This document shows positions 1 to 12,004 of a DNA stretch of 64,000 bases, piece after piece. Where the stretch lies: positions 4,772,571 through 4,836,570 of the forward strand of contig NC_087380.1 of NCBI RefSeq assembly GCF_963675165.1, written 5' to 3'. The position numbers and the translations under genes are program-made. The first letter of the stretch is position 1. Every line of letters starts with the position of its first letter. The notes under the pieces were generated by a model. The model was not told where the DNA came from, made no database searches, and worked only from the letters and a program-made list of their open reading frames with translations. This DNA comes from Halichondria panicea (Eukaryota > Porifera > Demospongiae > Suberitida > Halichondriidae).

Positions 1-921
1 TTTCATCTCTGAGCCCTTGTTCATCATCTACACCATCTTATCCTGTGTGGGTTCGCTTTTGTGATGGCTTTAACTTACCTCACTCACTACCCGTCAGAAA
101 GAAAACCTTTGCGAATCAGCAGAAAATTTTTGCGATCTAACTGACAAGGATTGTATACTAATTGAGGTTTTATTTTTGCGAATTGATCAAAGTTCGCATA
201 TGTTTGATGCTCACCAAACATTCTAGTAATACTGTATGCATAGTGCATGTGCAAATTGGTTTTACACATGTTAGCAATAAAACTCTGTCCTGTTTTTGCC
301 ATGGGCTCTAGCCCATGAACTTGTTTTCGAATATACGCCTTCTCAACATTAGCACTTCTGGAGTTGGCACGTGATCAAAATTGTACCATCCTGACAAGAC
401 AAGACTGGCTGCTTGACAAATGAACGACTAACATAGAGGGAGCTGGCTGATCATCTCAGTAAGTTTGGAGAGAGCAAAGGAACTCATGACCAGCTACGAG
501 ATCGGTGAGTACATGCTGTTATCCATTACAGCACACACAAACAGTTAATCGATGATTTGTGGCAGAAAGTATTTTAGTTGTATAAGATCCAAGTGTAGCT
601 CTTTTTGAGTTTGGGCACTCTTGAGCACTGGCTAGCTTGGATACGAGATACTTCTCTTGAGTACATATCTTCAATGATCGACCAACCAAAGGTCCAGTAT
701 TAAGATTCAGACAGCTAGCTCAGGTGGTTAGGAACAATGAGAAATGGGGCAGCTTCATTCTGTGGTGGAAAATCAACACTCACTCTAGGCACTTGGGAAC
801 AGACCTGTTATGGTTTGTAGAGTGTACTGACTGACACCACCCTAACCCTTCTCACTTTCTCATCACTTTGCATATAGTAGCTCTAAAAGATTAATAGCCT
901 ATGTCGAAGTGTATCTGGTGT
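1..921. other. AT-rich stretch, no gene recognised
   Basis: No ORF here has recognisable protein motifs. Positions about 790-921 resemble 40950-41060, inside the spacer of the foldback element at 40115-41818, so at least that part is dispersed repeat. Confidence 0.5.
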
Positions 922-1326
922 CTCCTCAAGAGCACAGTTTGCATAATACTACAAACTATTGATATCTTTACTGACATTTTGAGTGCACACACCCCTTTTT
1001 GCTCATTACACGCCCAACTCGCAACGGATATCCCTTTCTACATGTATCTATGTTCTAATCTATCTGTTGCTAAATGCTAAATTAAGAAGTGGAGCTATAA
1101 TGGGGGGTGATTGTAAGTACTGGGCTGGTACAAGTTGTCATCTTTTAAAAATGAATTCTCCTCAAGAGCACAGTTTGCTATAATAATACAAAATATTGCT
1201 GACATTTTGAGTGCACACACCCCTTTTTGCTCATTACACGCCCAACTCGCAACGGATATTCTTTCGTGTATCTATGCTACGTGTATCTATGTTCTAATCT
1301 ATTTCTGTTGCTAAATGCTAAATTAT
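922..1326 (+). repeat. Direct repeat, two ~165-bp copies
   Basis: Positions 922-1087 and 1157-1326 are near-identical head-to-tail copies. Each begins with CTCCTCAAGAGCACAGTTTG and ends near TGCTAAATGCTAAATTA, with a small duplication of the TATCTATG word in the second. A third, diverged copy lies at about 41070-41150. This is non-coding dispersed repeat. Confidence 0.8.
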
Positions 1327-1374
1327 GTGGCTGATGAAATAGTCCTGTACAAGTTGTCATCTTTTAACAATAAT

Positions 1375-1749
1375 AGGGAAATTCCCAGGGACAGTAAATT
1401 TCATTGTAAAAAAACGTTCGGTGAGTTTCTTCAACGTCCGCTGTTTAAAGATACCCAAATTTTTACAGGTAGGTAGGGCAGAGGAAGGGTTGAAGCTGTG
1501 AAAAAAACATTTTTTTGCCCATGTTTTTCAAACATGGGCTATAGCTTAATTTAATTATTGCCGTGTTAAGTGACGCTGTCATTCTGATTCATCAGGGAGA
1601 AGACGTAGGCCATACTTAAAGAAGGGCACTGTAGCTAGCACGTGCACTGTAGCTAGTGTGTGGCGACTTGTGGCGACTTCAATCCATAGTATTATCTCTA
1701 TTTCAGGTATGTACAGCCAAGTTGGATTTTCGGCAATCATTCCTAACGA
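1375..1749 (+). repeat. Dispersed repeat R5, left fragment
   Basis: This matches the reverse complement of 12215-12700. Shared landmarks are CGGTGAGTTTCTTCAACGTC, the ATTTTTACAGGTAGGTA tract, the poly-A/T run followed by the CATGTTTTTC word, GTGACGCTGTCATTCTG and CGGCAATCATTCCTA. The match stops at the TA where the composite at 1752-8828 begins. The other half of R5 resumes at about 8831. Confidence 0.7.
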
Positions 1750-1774
1750 TACACAGTAAAAAATTTGGATTACT

Positions 1775-2679
1775 TTAACCCTTTAACCGTCGGATTCTTA
1801 GTGAAGTGAAATGTCTGTAAATTCTCTATTGGAGCAATAAAATGCCTAGCAACCATATACCAATAGAATGCCCATACCACAAGGAATAAAATGGTGCAAC
1901 ATGTGTTGCCATAACAACCATGGTTATTACGCTCACCCGTTTTTATCATTTTAAATGCTCGGCCAGCGGTGAGATAAAATCCAAAAATTTTTTTTATGGA
2001 TCAGCCTATCATATGGTATAAAGGCTTGACTAAGCTTGATTTTCACATCATATGAATGTAACAGTGCTAAGATATATTAATTTGAACGTACATGTATTAC
2101 TATATCGGTGAACGATCTATGAAAAATTTACAAGCTCACATAAAGACTGTTCATTACTGCTAATTCTATTTTAGCTATACTATACTTACTACTGTACTTA
2201 CTACTGATATTCTAGCTATACTATACTACTTGCCAGAGTCACACAGTGAGCCCTCTCCTGGTCTTTCACCGTCCTGGTCCATAGCTCTAGCGTCTAGGTC
2301 CATGTCATGCATGTCCTCAGTCCCAGACAGTTCATCAGCGTCTGGCATAAAGCTGATAGCCTTTGGGACTATCCCCTCTCCTTCATAGGCACTGTCATCA
2401 CCAGAGGAGACATCGCCATTGCTGTCCTCAAGCTGTTCAAGCACATCGGCACAAGTAAACAACCTAGCCATAGCTATAAACTTCGTGCGGTAAGATGCTA
2501 ATGAAATTTTAACATAGCAACGTGGCTTGGAAAATTCTAGACTAAATTGCACGTGATTCTACAGCTCTTCCTCTATACAGCGATGTGCGTAGTTCGAGCT
2601 ACTTTCTAAGTATCACAGAATTAGAATTTCGCAAAAAAGGTCACTATTGCGGGCCACGATCGTGCGGTTAAAGGGTTAA
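1775..2679 (-). mobile_element. piggyBac-type deletion derivative, copy A
   Basis: It is bounded by TTAA (1775-1778 and 2676-2679). The left terminus reads CCCTTTAACCGTC and the right is its near-inverse, CGGTTAAAGGG. A TTAA target duplication is the hallmark of piggyBac-like elements. Two more copies (7739-8425, 39099-39937) share both the ends and the interior. The interior keeps a short coding stretch on the minus strand that looks like the acidic start of a transposase, but the catalytic part is missing, so the element is non-autonomous. Confidence 0.75.
2226..2471 (-). pseudogene. N-terminal piggyBac-like transposase exon remnant
   Basis: From the ATG at 2471 the minus strand encodes about 81 residues beginning MARLFTCADVLEQLED, followed by a very acidic, Ser/Gly-rich tract containing GDDSAYEGEG. 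An acidic, disordered N-terminus with a short initial helix is typical of piggyBac transposases. The catalytic DDD domain and Cys-rich C-terminus are absent. The same peptide is encoded in copy C (start at 39735) and, without its start codon, in copy B. Assignment rests on the TTAA/TIR context plus composition, not on a domain match. Confidence 0.5.
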
Positions 2680-3276
2680 CCAACAAAACTTGGTTAATTT
2701 TTCACTTTCACTTGCACCACTTATACATTGGTTACTATATTGTTATGGTTGAATTATTCGTATGAAATTACTCGTATGAAATTACCCTTACATTTGGTGA
2801 AAAATCCACTAGGTGATTTCCAGTGAATATGAGCCATATTTTACTTCCCCCAGGGAAGTATGGAATATGGCTCATATTTTTACTTCCTACAAGTCATCTT
2901 GACAATTTGTACACAGTAAAATAGCAACACACACAAAGGTTTGTAGACTATGTTTTGTGCTATTATCATATTGACCTGAGCTAGCTAGCAGTCTAAGCTA
3001 CTTATTACATGTTCATGAGGCTTGAAACACTGCAGTTCAATCCTTGCTCTGTGTTTCTATGGCTCAGAGGTAGAGCAGTGTTGGTGTAGACTTGTGCAAT
3101 ACAAATTGAAAACGGCAGCTGCTGAATATTGGTGGTGGGTGGTGGGCGGCTAGCTGTTTGGAGAAGTAGCTAGCTAGCTAGCTCTCATACTTGACAGCTG
3201 TAACTGTTCTAACTGCAGGCACAAGTGGCTGTGAGAGCAAGTTTGACTGTCTCCATTGATGTTCAAATGACTTCAG

Positions 3277-3386
3277 TTGTTGACTGGTTGCCTAGTAATT
3301 ATGGTTTATAACCAACCTCAGCCGAGGGCGCAGCCCGAGGCATTGGTTGGTTATAAGCCATAATTACTAGTCAACCAGTCAATAAC
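3277..3386. repeat. Imperfect 110-bp hairpin
   Basis: The arm GACTGGTTGCCTAGTAATTA... and its inverse ...TAATTACTAGTCAACCAGTC enclose a GC-rich loop containing GAGGGCGCAGCCCGAGG, itself partly self-complementary. It looks like a tiny foldback element. No target duplication could be assigned. Confidence 0.65.
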
Positions 3387-4171
3387 TATAACATAATTAC
3401 TAAAGGTTTATTTCAATAATCTTACTTGTTACTGTGCAGTGTGCTATATTACCCCTGTAATTATAAAACAACCAGTTTAGCAGAGCGTTACTTTAACCAT
3501 TTGTCTCGTTATAGTTGTCTCGTTATAGATACTTTAGTCATGCTACATTAATGCTTGTTACAAGGGGTGACTATAAGGTTACATTAAACTACATGCAGTA
3601 ATACACTCATGAAGGTATAGTAATGGTATTTAGTATTTAGTAATGGTATTAAATGAATGTGCCCATGGACAAGACGATCATTATTATGTATAGGTAGCAA
3701 TGCGGAGCAACAAAACAAAAGTATAGTGCAGTTCAGTTATTTTACTTTTTGTGATAGTTTGTTGATATCGGATGCTGCAGCAGCTGGGCGAAGACCAGAA
3801 TCAGGTAAACTTAGTACATAATCTTGCAAAAGTAGAAGACGTTCTTGTGTTCTTAGGGTACTCTAATATGTAGTACGACGAACGACGAAAATACTACAAA
3901 AATAGCAAGCTGGATTGATGGGACTTCTAATAATAATAATATTTGTTTTTCGATAATGCCCCTCTCCAAATAAAAGCTGCTATACGTGGGGTTGCTGATT
4001 CCGGAGTGGACACTGACAACTGCAAAAAATTTGTTCGTATAACCTGTTAGAGGTTTCTGACTGTTAGAGGTTTCTGATAACGATACTTAGGCATACACGC
4101 ATAACTTACATCATATTATTCTTGATACACAATTTCTTTATTTGATGTGCACTTCATAAATATCATTAGAT

Positions 4172-4605
4172 CAAAAGATAATACAATGAAAGCACCGCGG
4201 CCGTGCCAAAGCTAGCTAGCTTTTATACACACATTGATTATAATTATCATGATGAACATTTTTAATTTTGCTGCATGCAGATCACAGGGAAACTCAAAGA
4301 GTGGGTAATGATCGACGATGATCGTTGTTAATAACAATCTATGCCAACAGTTCAAGTCTAAGCAGCCAATAGCTAGCGTTCTAGTGCAGAGTTAACTACT
4401 AAGTTGAGTAGCAACACTCGGTGAACACGGACTCGGCTGCAATGGCATTCCAAGTAAGGCAGTAAGGCAGAACGGAGCTTTATTTTGCAAATCCACAAAT
4501 ACCAAGCCAAGCCTGCACTTCTTCATTGATCCTTGAGCAGCTGAAATAGCACACTACCGTATACCTCGCTTGCGCGTGCCATAATTATAAAGTGTACAAC
4601 TTTGT
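4172..4605 (+). repeat. Dispersed repeat R2, copy A
   Basis: This shares many blocks with 39944-42650: ATGAAAGCACCGC, TTTAATTTTGCTGCATGCA, GGGTAATGATCGAC, AATAGCTAGCGTTCTAGTGC, GAGTAGCAACACTCGGT, GCAATGGCATTCCAAGTAAG and CACTACCGTATACCTCGCTT. Near the ends of the longest copy, TGCCTCGGTG and its inverse CACCGAGGCA suggest short terminal inverted repeats. No coding capacity. Confidence 0.7.
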
Positions 4606-6830
4606 TTTTGAGTTCATTCAGAGCTTTGTTTTTGCTTTTTGCTGCATACAACAAGATTCCGGGAACATACGAATTTGTTCAAACTTAGAGCGTAATTCAT
4701 TGATTCCAACAATCAAGGCTGTTCAATCTATACATTTTTTATACACTAAAGTCGTAACGACAAATATAACGCGGCTCAGTGTCTCCGGCTCCTTCACGTC
4801 CTTTTCATTAAAGGCAACAAGATATGGTCTCTAGGTTTGCTATTTTCCATTTCAGTGGAGAGGGATTTCAGTGGAGAGGGCTTTAACGTGCAGATCAACG
4901 CTCGTGGAATCATCACATTCAGCCTCAATTTGAACAGGATACCTATCATAATTATAGATGCAACAGTCCCAATGTTACATGAAACCTGTGCAATAGTTTA
5001 TCGTACTAGTTCTCTTCCTTTTCGGGCCCAGAACAGAGACTGCCTAATTCTGTTATCAATACACTCAATCATTTTGGACACCTGTACAAGTAAATAAAGT
5101 CAAAGGGTCAACAGTATTATTAGCACTCACATATCCAGCACTCACATATCCTATCCCCTGATCGTCCCTTCTTCACATTCTTCACATTTCGATCTGGGTG
5201 GCATATTCAATGTCACAAGGGTACGGACAATATACTTTGATCATTTAGGATTTTCTCTTTGATACAATCCTCTTGTCTCCTTGTGAATTTTGTCAGTCTG
5301 AGAGTGCACTGTGGAAGCGAAACTACTAACAGAGCCAGGGGATAGTGGTGACAGGGGTGGGCGAGTTATATTGCGAGCAATAAAGCGTATATCAGTTTGG
5401 AAAAAGAACAGAATAAATCACTTTGCTAAACCAATGGGAGGAACCATCTGTTTTATTTCATCTGCAGTCAAAGCTAAAAACTCCGTACCATCAATGAAAA
5501 AAATTATGAAATATAATATTTAAACACGCACCGGTACTAGCTGGTTCATGTACCACATAAATGTACAGATGTACCTTCAAATTTCTGGCAAAATTCTTGA
5601 GGTATACCACTCTTCTCCTAGCTCAGTGCTGCCACATCCATGCGATGCATGAGATCCATTATAGATACGCTGTACTTCCAAAGACTTTTCAGTACACATG
5701 TAACAGACTAGATCACGTGACGGCGGCGGGCTCTTGCATTACAAATTCTTGCTTTTTATTATGAGGTTGAACTGTGTAACCCACTCGGAACTCATGTCAA
5801 GAAACACAAGTTGGGAATTCTTTTGGGAATTCTTTTGTTCACACTAGGCAACATACATCCTAAATATCAGTCATCTCTTAGGGTAACATTTCTTGTAATA
5901 GCATGCACAGCTCCTGTTATTGCAAAGCATGGTTTGGATCTTGCCGTTTGTACAAACTTTAGCAACAGACGGAATCACTGTTGTTGTTAATGGCATGAGC
6001 ACTGTTGGTAATGATGGGTGATAATCTTGCCAGCAATGCTCTCGCATGTGTCACACCTGTATGGTAACAAAAGGAAACTATAAATCTCAAACAAAATCAA
6101 GTGAGCTGGTTTTACGGTTACGGACTGATGACAAACATCAAGAGCATTGTGATTTGATTGACGGGCCGACTACTACTCAAAAACATATGGGATAAAGTAT
6201 GCGCAGCATACTCTTAGATATTCCATACTTCACGATGGCTCATGATATAATGCGCGACGTCTCTGTGCCTTTAGAAATCTCTCTCCTTCTGGGTAATTTC
6301 GTAATCGAAAAGAAATACTTCAGTCTTGAACACTATAATGACCGACTTGTCCGCTTTGACTATAACTGAATGTGACAAGCCCTCCCCAATTGGGGGTCGC
6401 TCAGTCCTAACTAACCGAAGTTTAAAACTCTCTGCTTCACAAGCATCCCTGAGGACAATCCTAATTGGAAATGTTTCATGATCCTATGCAAAATTGTCGA
6501 CCTATAGTACCGCCGATGTGTGCTGTTTTACAAGCACACATTGAACAACATCATAAGGAATTTATTGTATTGTACTCAGAAGCGCTGGTGATACCACTTT
6601 TTCTTGCATTATACAACGCAAATGCTTAAGATTGGACCAATGACTCGCTCGTGGAACATGAGGAACGAAGCAAAACTTAACATTTTCAAGCAAGCAGACT
6701 AATATTTCCCTTAGTGTAGCTTGCAGGTTGCAGGCTATTATGTTATGAACTGTCGACTTCCAAAGTTCCTGGACTCACCTTTAGAATGTGGACCATCGTG
6801 TGACAGCCCTCGACCCTTAAGTGCTGAGCC
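4606..6830. other. No gene recognised
   Basis: ORFs of 60-90 codons occur on the plus strand but show no domain, signal or splice context. Short tandem duplications are frequent, for example 5800-5830 with GGGAATTCTTTT twice. Confidence 0.45.
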
Positions 6831-6831
6831 C

Positions 6832-7375
6832 AAACTAGCCTCGATCCCAGGCCGCTCTTCCTCGAAGAGAGGGCCTGGTATCGACTGTTTGCGCATGCGC
6901 CACATAATCCGCAGAAACTGGGGACTCCGGATATCATCGTATAATGCTCAGTAAAACCATGACGACACAACGAACGGAAGTGGGTTGGGTTGAAGAAAGT
7001 GGAGAAAAAGGTAGCATTCTAATAGCTACCTTTAGCCTGCTATGTTTACAAAGAACTCACAGCCTGCAACAGTGTGGATGGCAATCGTCTGAACGAAGGG
7101 AAGGCTGATAATAGCCTATATGGACAGGCCACTATATGGACAGGCCACGCCCATCTGACACTAACCTTGGTGAAAGTCTACATGTAGACATGCTGTAACC
7201 AAACGTACAGCTCTGTCTCTATAGCTCTGTGTATGTAGTGTTCTTTGTGTGTGTATATGTTATTCAGGATATTTTTCGGGTAAAGTGTCAGTTTAAACAT
7301 TACGGGGAAATTATCCAATAATTTTGCGCATGCGCAAACAGTCAGTAGCAGGCTTCCTTTTTAGCCTTTTTGACA
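6832..7375 (+). repeat. Dispersed repeat R3, copy 1
   Basis: The left end, CTCGATCCCAGGCC...GGGCCTGGTATCGAC, forms a hairpin. It is followed by GCGCATGCGCCAC, and the right end carries GCGCATGCGCAAACAGTCAG. Copies lie at 50668-50855 (short form) and 54671-55214. Internal landmarks shared with 54671-55214 include TAGCATTCTAATAGCTACC and GGTGAAAGTCTACATGTAGA. No coding capacity is seen. Confidence 0.7.
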
Positions 7376-7738
7376 GGATTCTAAAAAATTATTTCCAATA
7401 CTAGTGGCGAAACAATTGTAGCATACCCTAAATGGTTGGAATCACAATCAGCTTTCGTCACAATCAGCTTTCGTAGTACTTGGATCACCCCCTGTTTTGG
7501 TAAAATAGTGAGCTGGTTCTTGATGTGGTTTGATGTGGTTATTCTTCATGTTGTACACCACGATGTAGATTATTTTGAGTTTTACCTGAATCTTATGTTG
7601 ATCACTCTATTTTACATTCACATAAAAATTGTGGCTGTGTGTACATTTATTTAAAGCGACATCTTTTATATAGCGAACTCTAACCGGACACATTTTGTGT
7701 CCTATTTTTCTATTTTTGTGTTTTGTAATTGTGAAATT

Positions 7739-8425
7739 TTAACCCTTTAACCGTCGGATTCTTAATTAACAGTGAAGTCTCTATCGGGTTTCCAGAGCAA
7801 TAAAATGCCACCAACAGAATGCCCAAGGAATAAAATGGTGCAACATGTGTTGCCATAACAACCACGGTTATTACGCTCACCCGTTTTTGGCCAGCGGTGA
7901 GATAAAATCAAAAATTTTTTTTTCACATCATATGAATGTAACAGTGCTAAGATATCAATTTGAAGTACAATACGTACATGTATTACTATATCGGTGAACG
8001 ATCTATGAAATTTACAAGCTCACATAAAGACTGTTCATTACTGCTAATTCTATTTTAGCTATACTACTGATATTCTAGCTATACTATACTACTTGCCAGA
8101 GTCACACAGTGAGCCCTCTCTTGGTCTTTCACCCATGGCGCTAGCGTCTAGGTCCATGTCATCAGTCCCAGACAGTTCATCAGCGTCTGGCATAAAGCTA
8201 GTAGCCTATCCCCTCTCCTTCCTTCATAGGCACTGTCATCACCAGAGGCATTGCTGTCCTCAAGCTGTTCAAGCACATTGGCACAATAGCAACGTGGCTT
8301 GGAAAATTCTAGACTAAAGTGCACGTGATTCTACAGCTCTTCCTCTATACAGGGATGTGCGTAGTTCGCTAAGTATCGTCACTATTGCGGGCCACGATCG
8401 TGGCCCGTGACGGTTAAAGGGTTAA
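7739..8425 (-). mobile_element. piggyBac-type deletion derivative, copy B
   Basis: It is bounded by TTAA at 7739-7742 and 8422-8425, with CCCTTTAACCGTC and GACGGTTAAAGGG termini. It is a shorter version of copy A. The minus strand around 8092-8280 retains the acidic N-terminal coding segment, but the first codons are deleted and the frame is broken. Just inside the right end, GGGCCACGATCGTGGCCC is a perfect palindrome. Confidence 0.75.
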
Positions 8426-8830
8426 CAAACAAGCCTTCAGAAACTAACAACGTCATGTCGAGCACATGCATTAACTAGGTTAGATAAACGTGACAAAATT
8501 CTCATGTACCATAAGTAATTATACCGGCCCCTCAAGATAATAGTAAGGTTGCATGCATGCATGCTATACAACAAGATTAATTTACTTTATGAGTGACCAC
8601 TAGAGAAATAGTCACCAGTTGTACCATACTCACGGTTACTTTACACGGGTAGTAGTTACGGGTAGTAGTTACTTTACCACATAATTATTTATTACTTTAC
8701 TGAAACAAGATTAAATAACAACCAAAATAACAACCAAAAAATAGAAATTGTCACCAGTCCATAGGTAAATAACCCAAATTTTACTGCTAAAACGTTAAGG
8801 TTACTTTACCCAGAAATTTTTTACTGTGTA

Positions 8831-9045
8831 GTAATTGACTGGATATTTGAGAAGATAGATGCTGATGCTGAGACCAGCCGAGCTGAGAAGTTGTAGATTC
8901 CGGATATTTATACCGTGTTACAATGTCTACCGTGGTACAATGTCCATTTTCTGTTCAATCAAATCCATTTTAGAAACGTGGTAAATATATAGTATAGTGT
9001 ATAGCTAATTTTCAGATGGTAGTCATACTTTGCATCAGTTGTGTT
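8831..9045 (+). repeat. Dispersed repeat R5, right fragment
   Basis: This matches the reverse complement of 12005-12225, including GGATATTTGAGAAGA, GCTGATGCTGAGACCAGCCG, the ACAATGTCCATTTTC word and GTAGTCATACTTTGCATCAG. It is the continuation of 1375-1749. Confidence 0.7.
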
Positions 9046-9094
9046 ACGCTACGCCAAGTATATCATATTTTTGCATGACTAGAATATTATGTTT

Positions 9095-9431
9095 TATTGG
9101 TCCTGTGTTTTGTTGTGAAGAAAAACCTGATACTGTCTGAATACTATTGTACTGAGGTCCTGTGTACTGAGGTCCTGTGTTTTGTTGTGAAGAAAAACCA
9201 TCTGACATGGTTTAGTGATACTGTCTGGTGTTTTGTTGTGAAGAAAAACCATCTGACATGGTTTGTCTGAATACTATTGTACTGATGTTTTGTGAAGAAA
9301 ACCATCTGACAGATACTGTCTGAATACTATTGGACTAAGCTGCTGTGTTTGTTTTGTTGTAGCTAAATAAGGATGTCTGAATACTATTGGACTAAGCTGC
9401 TGTGTTTGTTTTGTTGCAGCTAAATAAGGAT
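9095..9431 (+). repeat. Tandem repeats, ~60-bp family
   Basis: GTGTTTTGTTGTGAAGAAAA recurs several times between 9100 and 9300, with CCATCTGACATGGTTT between copies. Then a 57-bp unit (9318-9374 and 9375-9431) is repeated twice with a single difference. Confidence 0.85.
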
Positions 9432-9831
9432 AAAGAACATCTAAATTGTATCTGACACAATTAGAGCTATGAATAATTATTTTTTCCAACTATGTGTTCT
9501 AACTGACTGTTATAAGCAAAGCACAAGTGGTCAGCCAATTTAAGCATATAAAAATTGAAACGATTTATCATATACCGGTACGTATACCTGCATGTTACGT
9601 GTAATGTCGTGATCTGTCCCAAACAAGGTTTTCAATGTAAATATTACAGCCGGGTGTGGTTTAGCAAATAAAATTGGATTACACTTAAATAGAGAACAGA
9701 AGGAACCGCAAAAGTAGTCATTAGATTCGAGGTAAGGTCGTTTTTAAGCCGCGGCTATTTCCTGAGCTGCAGCCACCTCGCTATTCAGGCCAATGCATGT
9801 TCCCAAGGGTGACCCGATTAACGAGAGTAGG

Positions 9832-9992
9832 TGAAATAAACAATAATGCAATAAACAATAATGCAATAATGAATAACAATAATAATGAATAACAATAATG
9901 AATAACAATAATGATCAAAATAAATAATGAATAACAATAATGATAATATTATAATGAATAACAATGAATAAAAATAATGTAACAATAATGAT
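9832..9992 (+). repeat. AT-rich microsatellite (AATAATGAATAAC)n
   Basis: Irregular repeats of ATGAATAACAATA and related words occur over about 160 bp. Confidence 0.9.
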
Positions 9993-9999
9993 TATTTTA

Positions 10000-12004
10000 G
10001 TCAAAGTAAAAAATGAGGGGGGGGAAACAATGTTAAATTCTATATAATTATACAGCAACATATATACAGCAACATCCACACATCGCCTTTAAGGTACTGG
10101 AGTTAAGATAAAATAGTACACAATGTTACAACAACAATGCTTGAGTTGACACACAGAAGATTAATAATACATACCGTATAGGCTCAGATCTGAGCTGTCA
10201 TGATTATTTTCGCTAAGTTCCCGTTCTCTTGCTTGACGGGTCTCAGTTAGTGCTGCCGCTGCAGTAAAATTAATTTATTATATGTTCGTCTGAGTATATT
10301 CGTCTGAGTATAAGTATTCGTGATCGTCCGGTGGTTAAACAAATTGTAAATTAACGTATGGTAGGGGTGGGGGCAGCGGAGGGGGTGTGGCGGGTGCATG
10401 TACCTGCATGCAAGGGTCAATCGACATACCAGGTAATTTTTGTGGGTAACCGCGAACATTTATACCCACGAATTTAATACCGCATGCATGCATGATTGCA
10501 AAAGGGTGTGCTATATTCCGCGAGAATTAAATCCGCGAAAGTTTATCCCATGAAATTATACCCGGTATAATTATGGAGGCCAGGCCCGTACCCAGCATTT
10601 GATGGCCATGGGACAATTATAGTAATATTAATTTTTACTCTCCTTGTATAGTACAGTAACTTACTTTTTGTTGTGCTGCATGACCATGTGTTATAGATGA
10701 ATTATTGCATATCATGTGATGATTCTAGAATTCTGTAGCACCTTGTATTTGGTTACACTTTGTATTTGGTTACACTACTACTTACACTACTACACCAGCA
10801 ATATACCAAATCTTTGGTATATGTAGCAGACTATATTTAGTTAGGCTTAGGTCATTAGAGTTATTTTTACTTATGATTTCCTGTTAGTCCTGTTAGTCCT
10901 GTTAGTCCTGTTTTGTGTGTATTTAAGTCAGTCCGTGTATTTAAGTCAGTCTTACTGCCATGTCTTACTGCCATGATCTTGTTGCTTACTGAACCAGTGT
11001 CAGTGTCATAATGCTGACTTACAGAGTCAGTAGATGGTAGCACCAGTTTCGTTGCTGGTTACCTGTTTCGTGAGGTCATTTGTGATGAAAGATCATAGAT
11101 CCCTAACCCTAAACCAGACCCTTATTGGTCACATTACGCCAGCACAGGGAACCCAAGAGGAGGCGCTCCTGAAAGAAAATTAGTATGTCTTCGAGAGTTA
11201 CCATCTGAGTTACCGTCTGAAAAAGATTTATCATTGCCTTTGAATTATCATTGCCTTTGAACAATCATTGCCTTTGAACAATATCCACTTAATTAAAATT
11301 TAGTTGAATGTATCCATGTACAATGAAGAAATTAGGCAATGTACAGCTAGCAATTACACCCCAGAAGAAGTACTTCTCTTGTTTTGTCACTCAGGTTTTT
11401 GATTCCTGTAAGGTTTTCTCTTTATCGCTATGCCTTTATCGCTATGCCTTACGGAATCCATCGTAATCTAACAATCTAAAGATAAACTTACTTACTATAC
11501 GTTCTGAATCTGCAACTTCCTTGTCGTTACAATACACTGATCGGTAGCAATATAATTTAGACGGAAGGGTGTAGTACTGGTAAGCCAGAACCACCAATAG
11601 CTTTAAAGTCACCCCGCTATAAAAAAGACAGCATTAACATAATTATGAACCTATAATCTCATAGGCACAGTATTAACCTGCAGAGCTGGAACATTCTTGT
11701 TTAGCATACCACTGGCGAACGGCGAACAGATAACAGACGCCTCAAAATGAACCAGTAAACCAGTAAATGTTACCCAAGTATCTACAGTATATACCCACTC
11801 CTCATCAGCCATTTCCATTTTTTTGCTGCAACATCACCACTACACGAAACAATGAAAAACCATCTGACTGCTCCAAATATTGACTGCTCCAAATATCTGA
11901 AATACCAAATACCACTTTCTCACATACAAAAACCACCCGGTTTTTATCTGAAAATGCACTGACTTGTGACTTCTAAGATGTAAATTATAATTGTCAGATA
12001 GAAT
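10000..12004. other. No gene; many short tandem duplications
   Basis: No coding signal is recognised. The stretch is full of two- to three-copy head-to-tail duplications of 8-20 bp. Examples are GTTAGTCCT three times near 10885, TGTATTTAAGTCAGTC twice near 10918, GTCTTACTGCCAT twice near 10962 and TTATCATTGCCTTTGAA-type words near 11230-11280. Confidence 0.6.

Larger units (their letters stand above)
1752..8828. mobile_element. Possible TA-flanked composite interrupting R5
   Basis: The left end begins CACAGTAAAAAATTT directly after TA (1750-1751). The right end is AAATTTTTTACTGTG followed by TA (8829-8830), so the two ends are inverted and flanked by TA. The sequences outside (R5 left at 1375-1749, R5 right at 8831-9045) are adjacent in the R5 copy at 12005-12700. 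This supports an insertion. The 7-kb interior holds two piggyBac-type elements, R2 and R3 copies and no transposase. It may be a small TA element expanded by nested insertions, or two separate elements. Confidence 0.4.

Noticed and set aside
3030-3095. tRNA-like words TGGCTCAGAGGTAGAGCA and CAGTTCAATCC
   Set aside because: A-box-like and B-box-like words are in the wrong order and no cloverleaf can be drawn. At most this is a SINE scrap.
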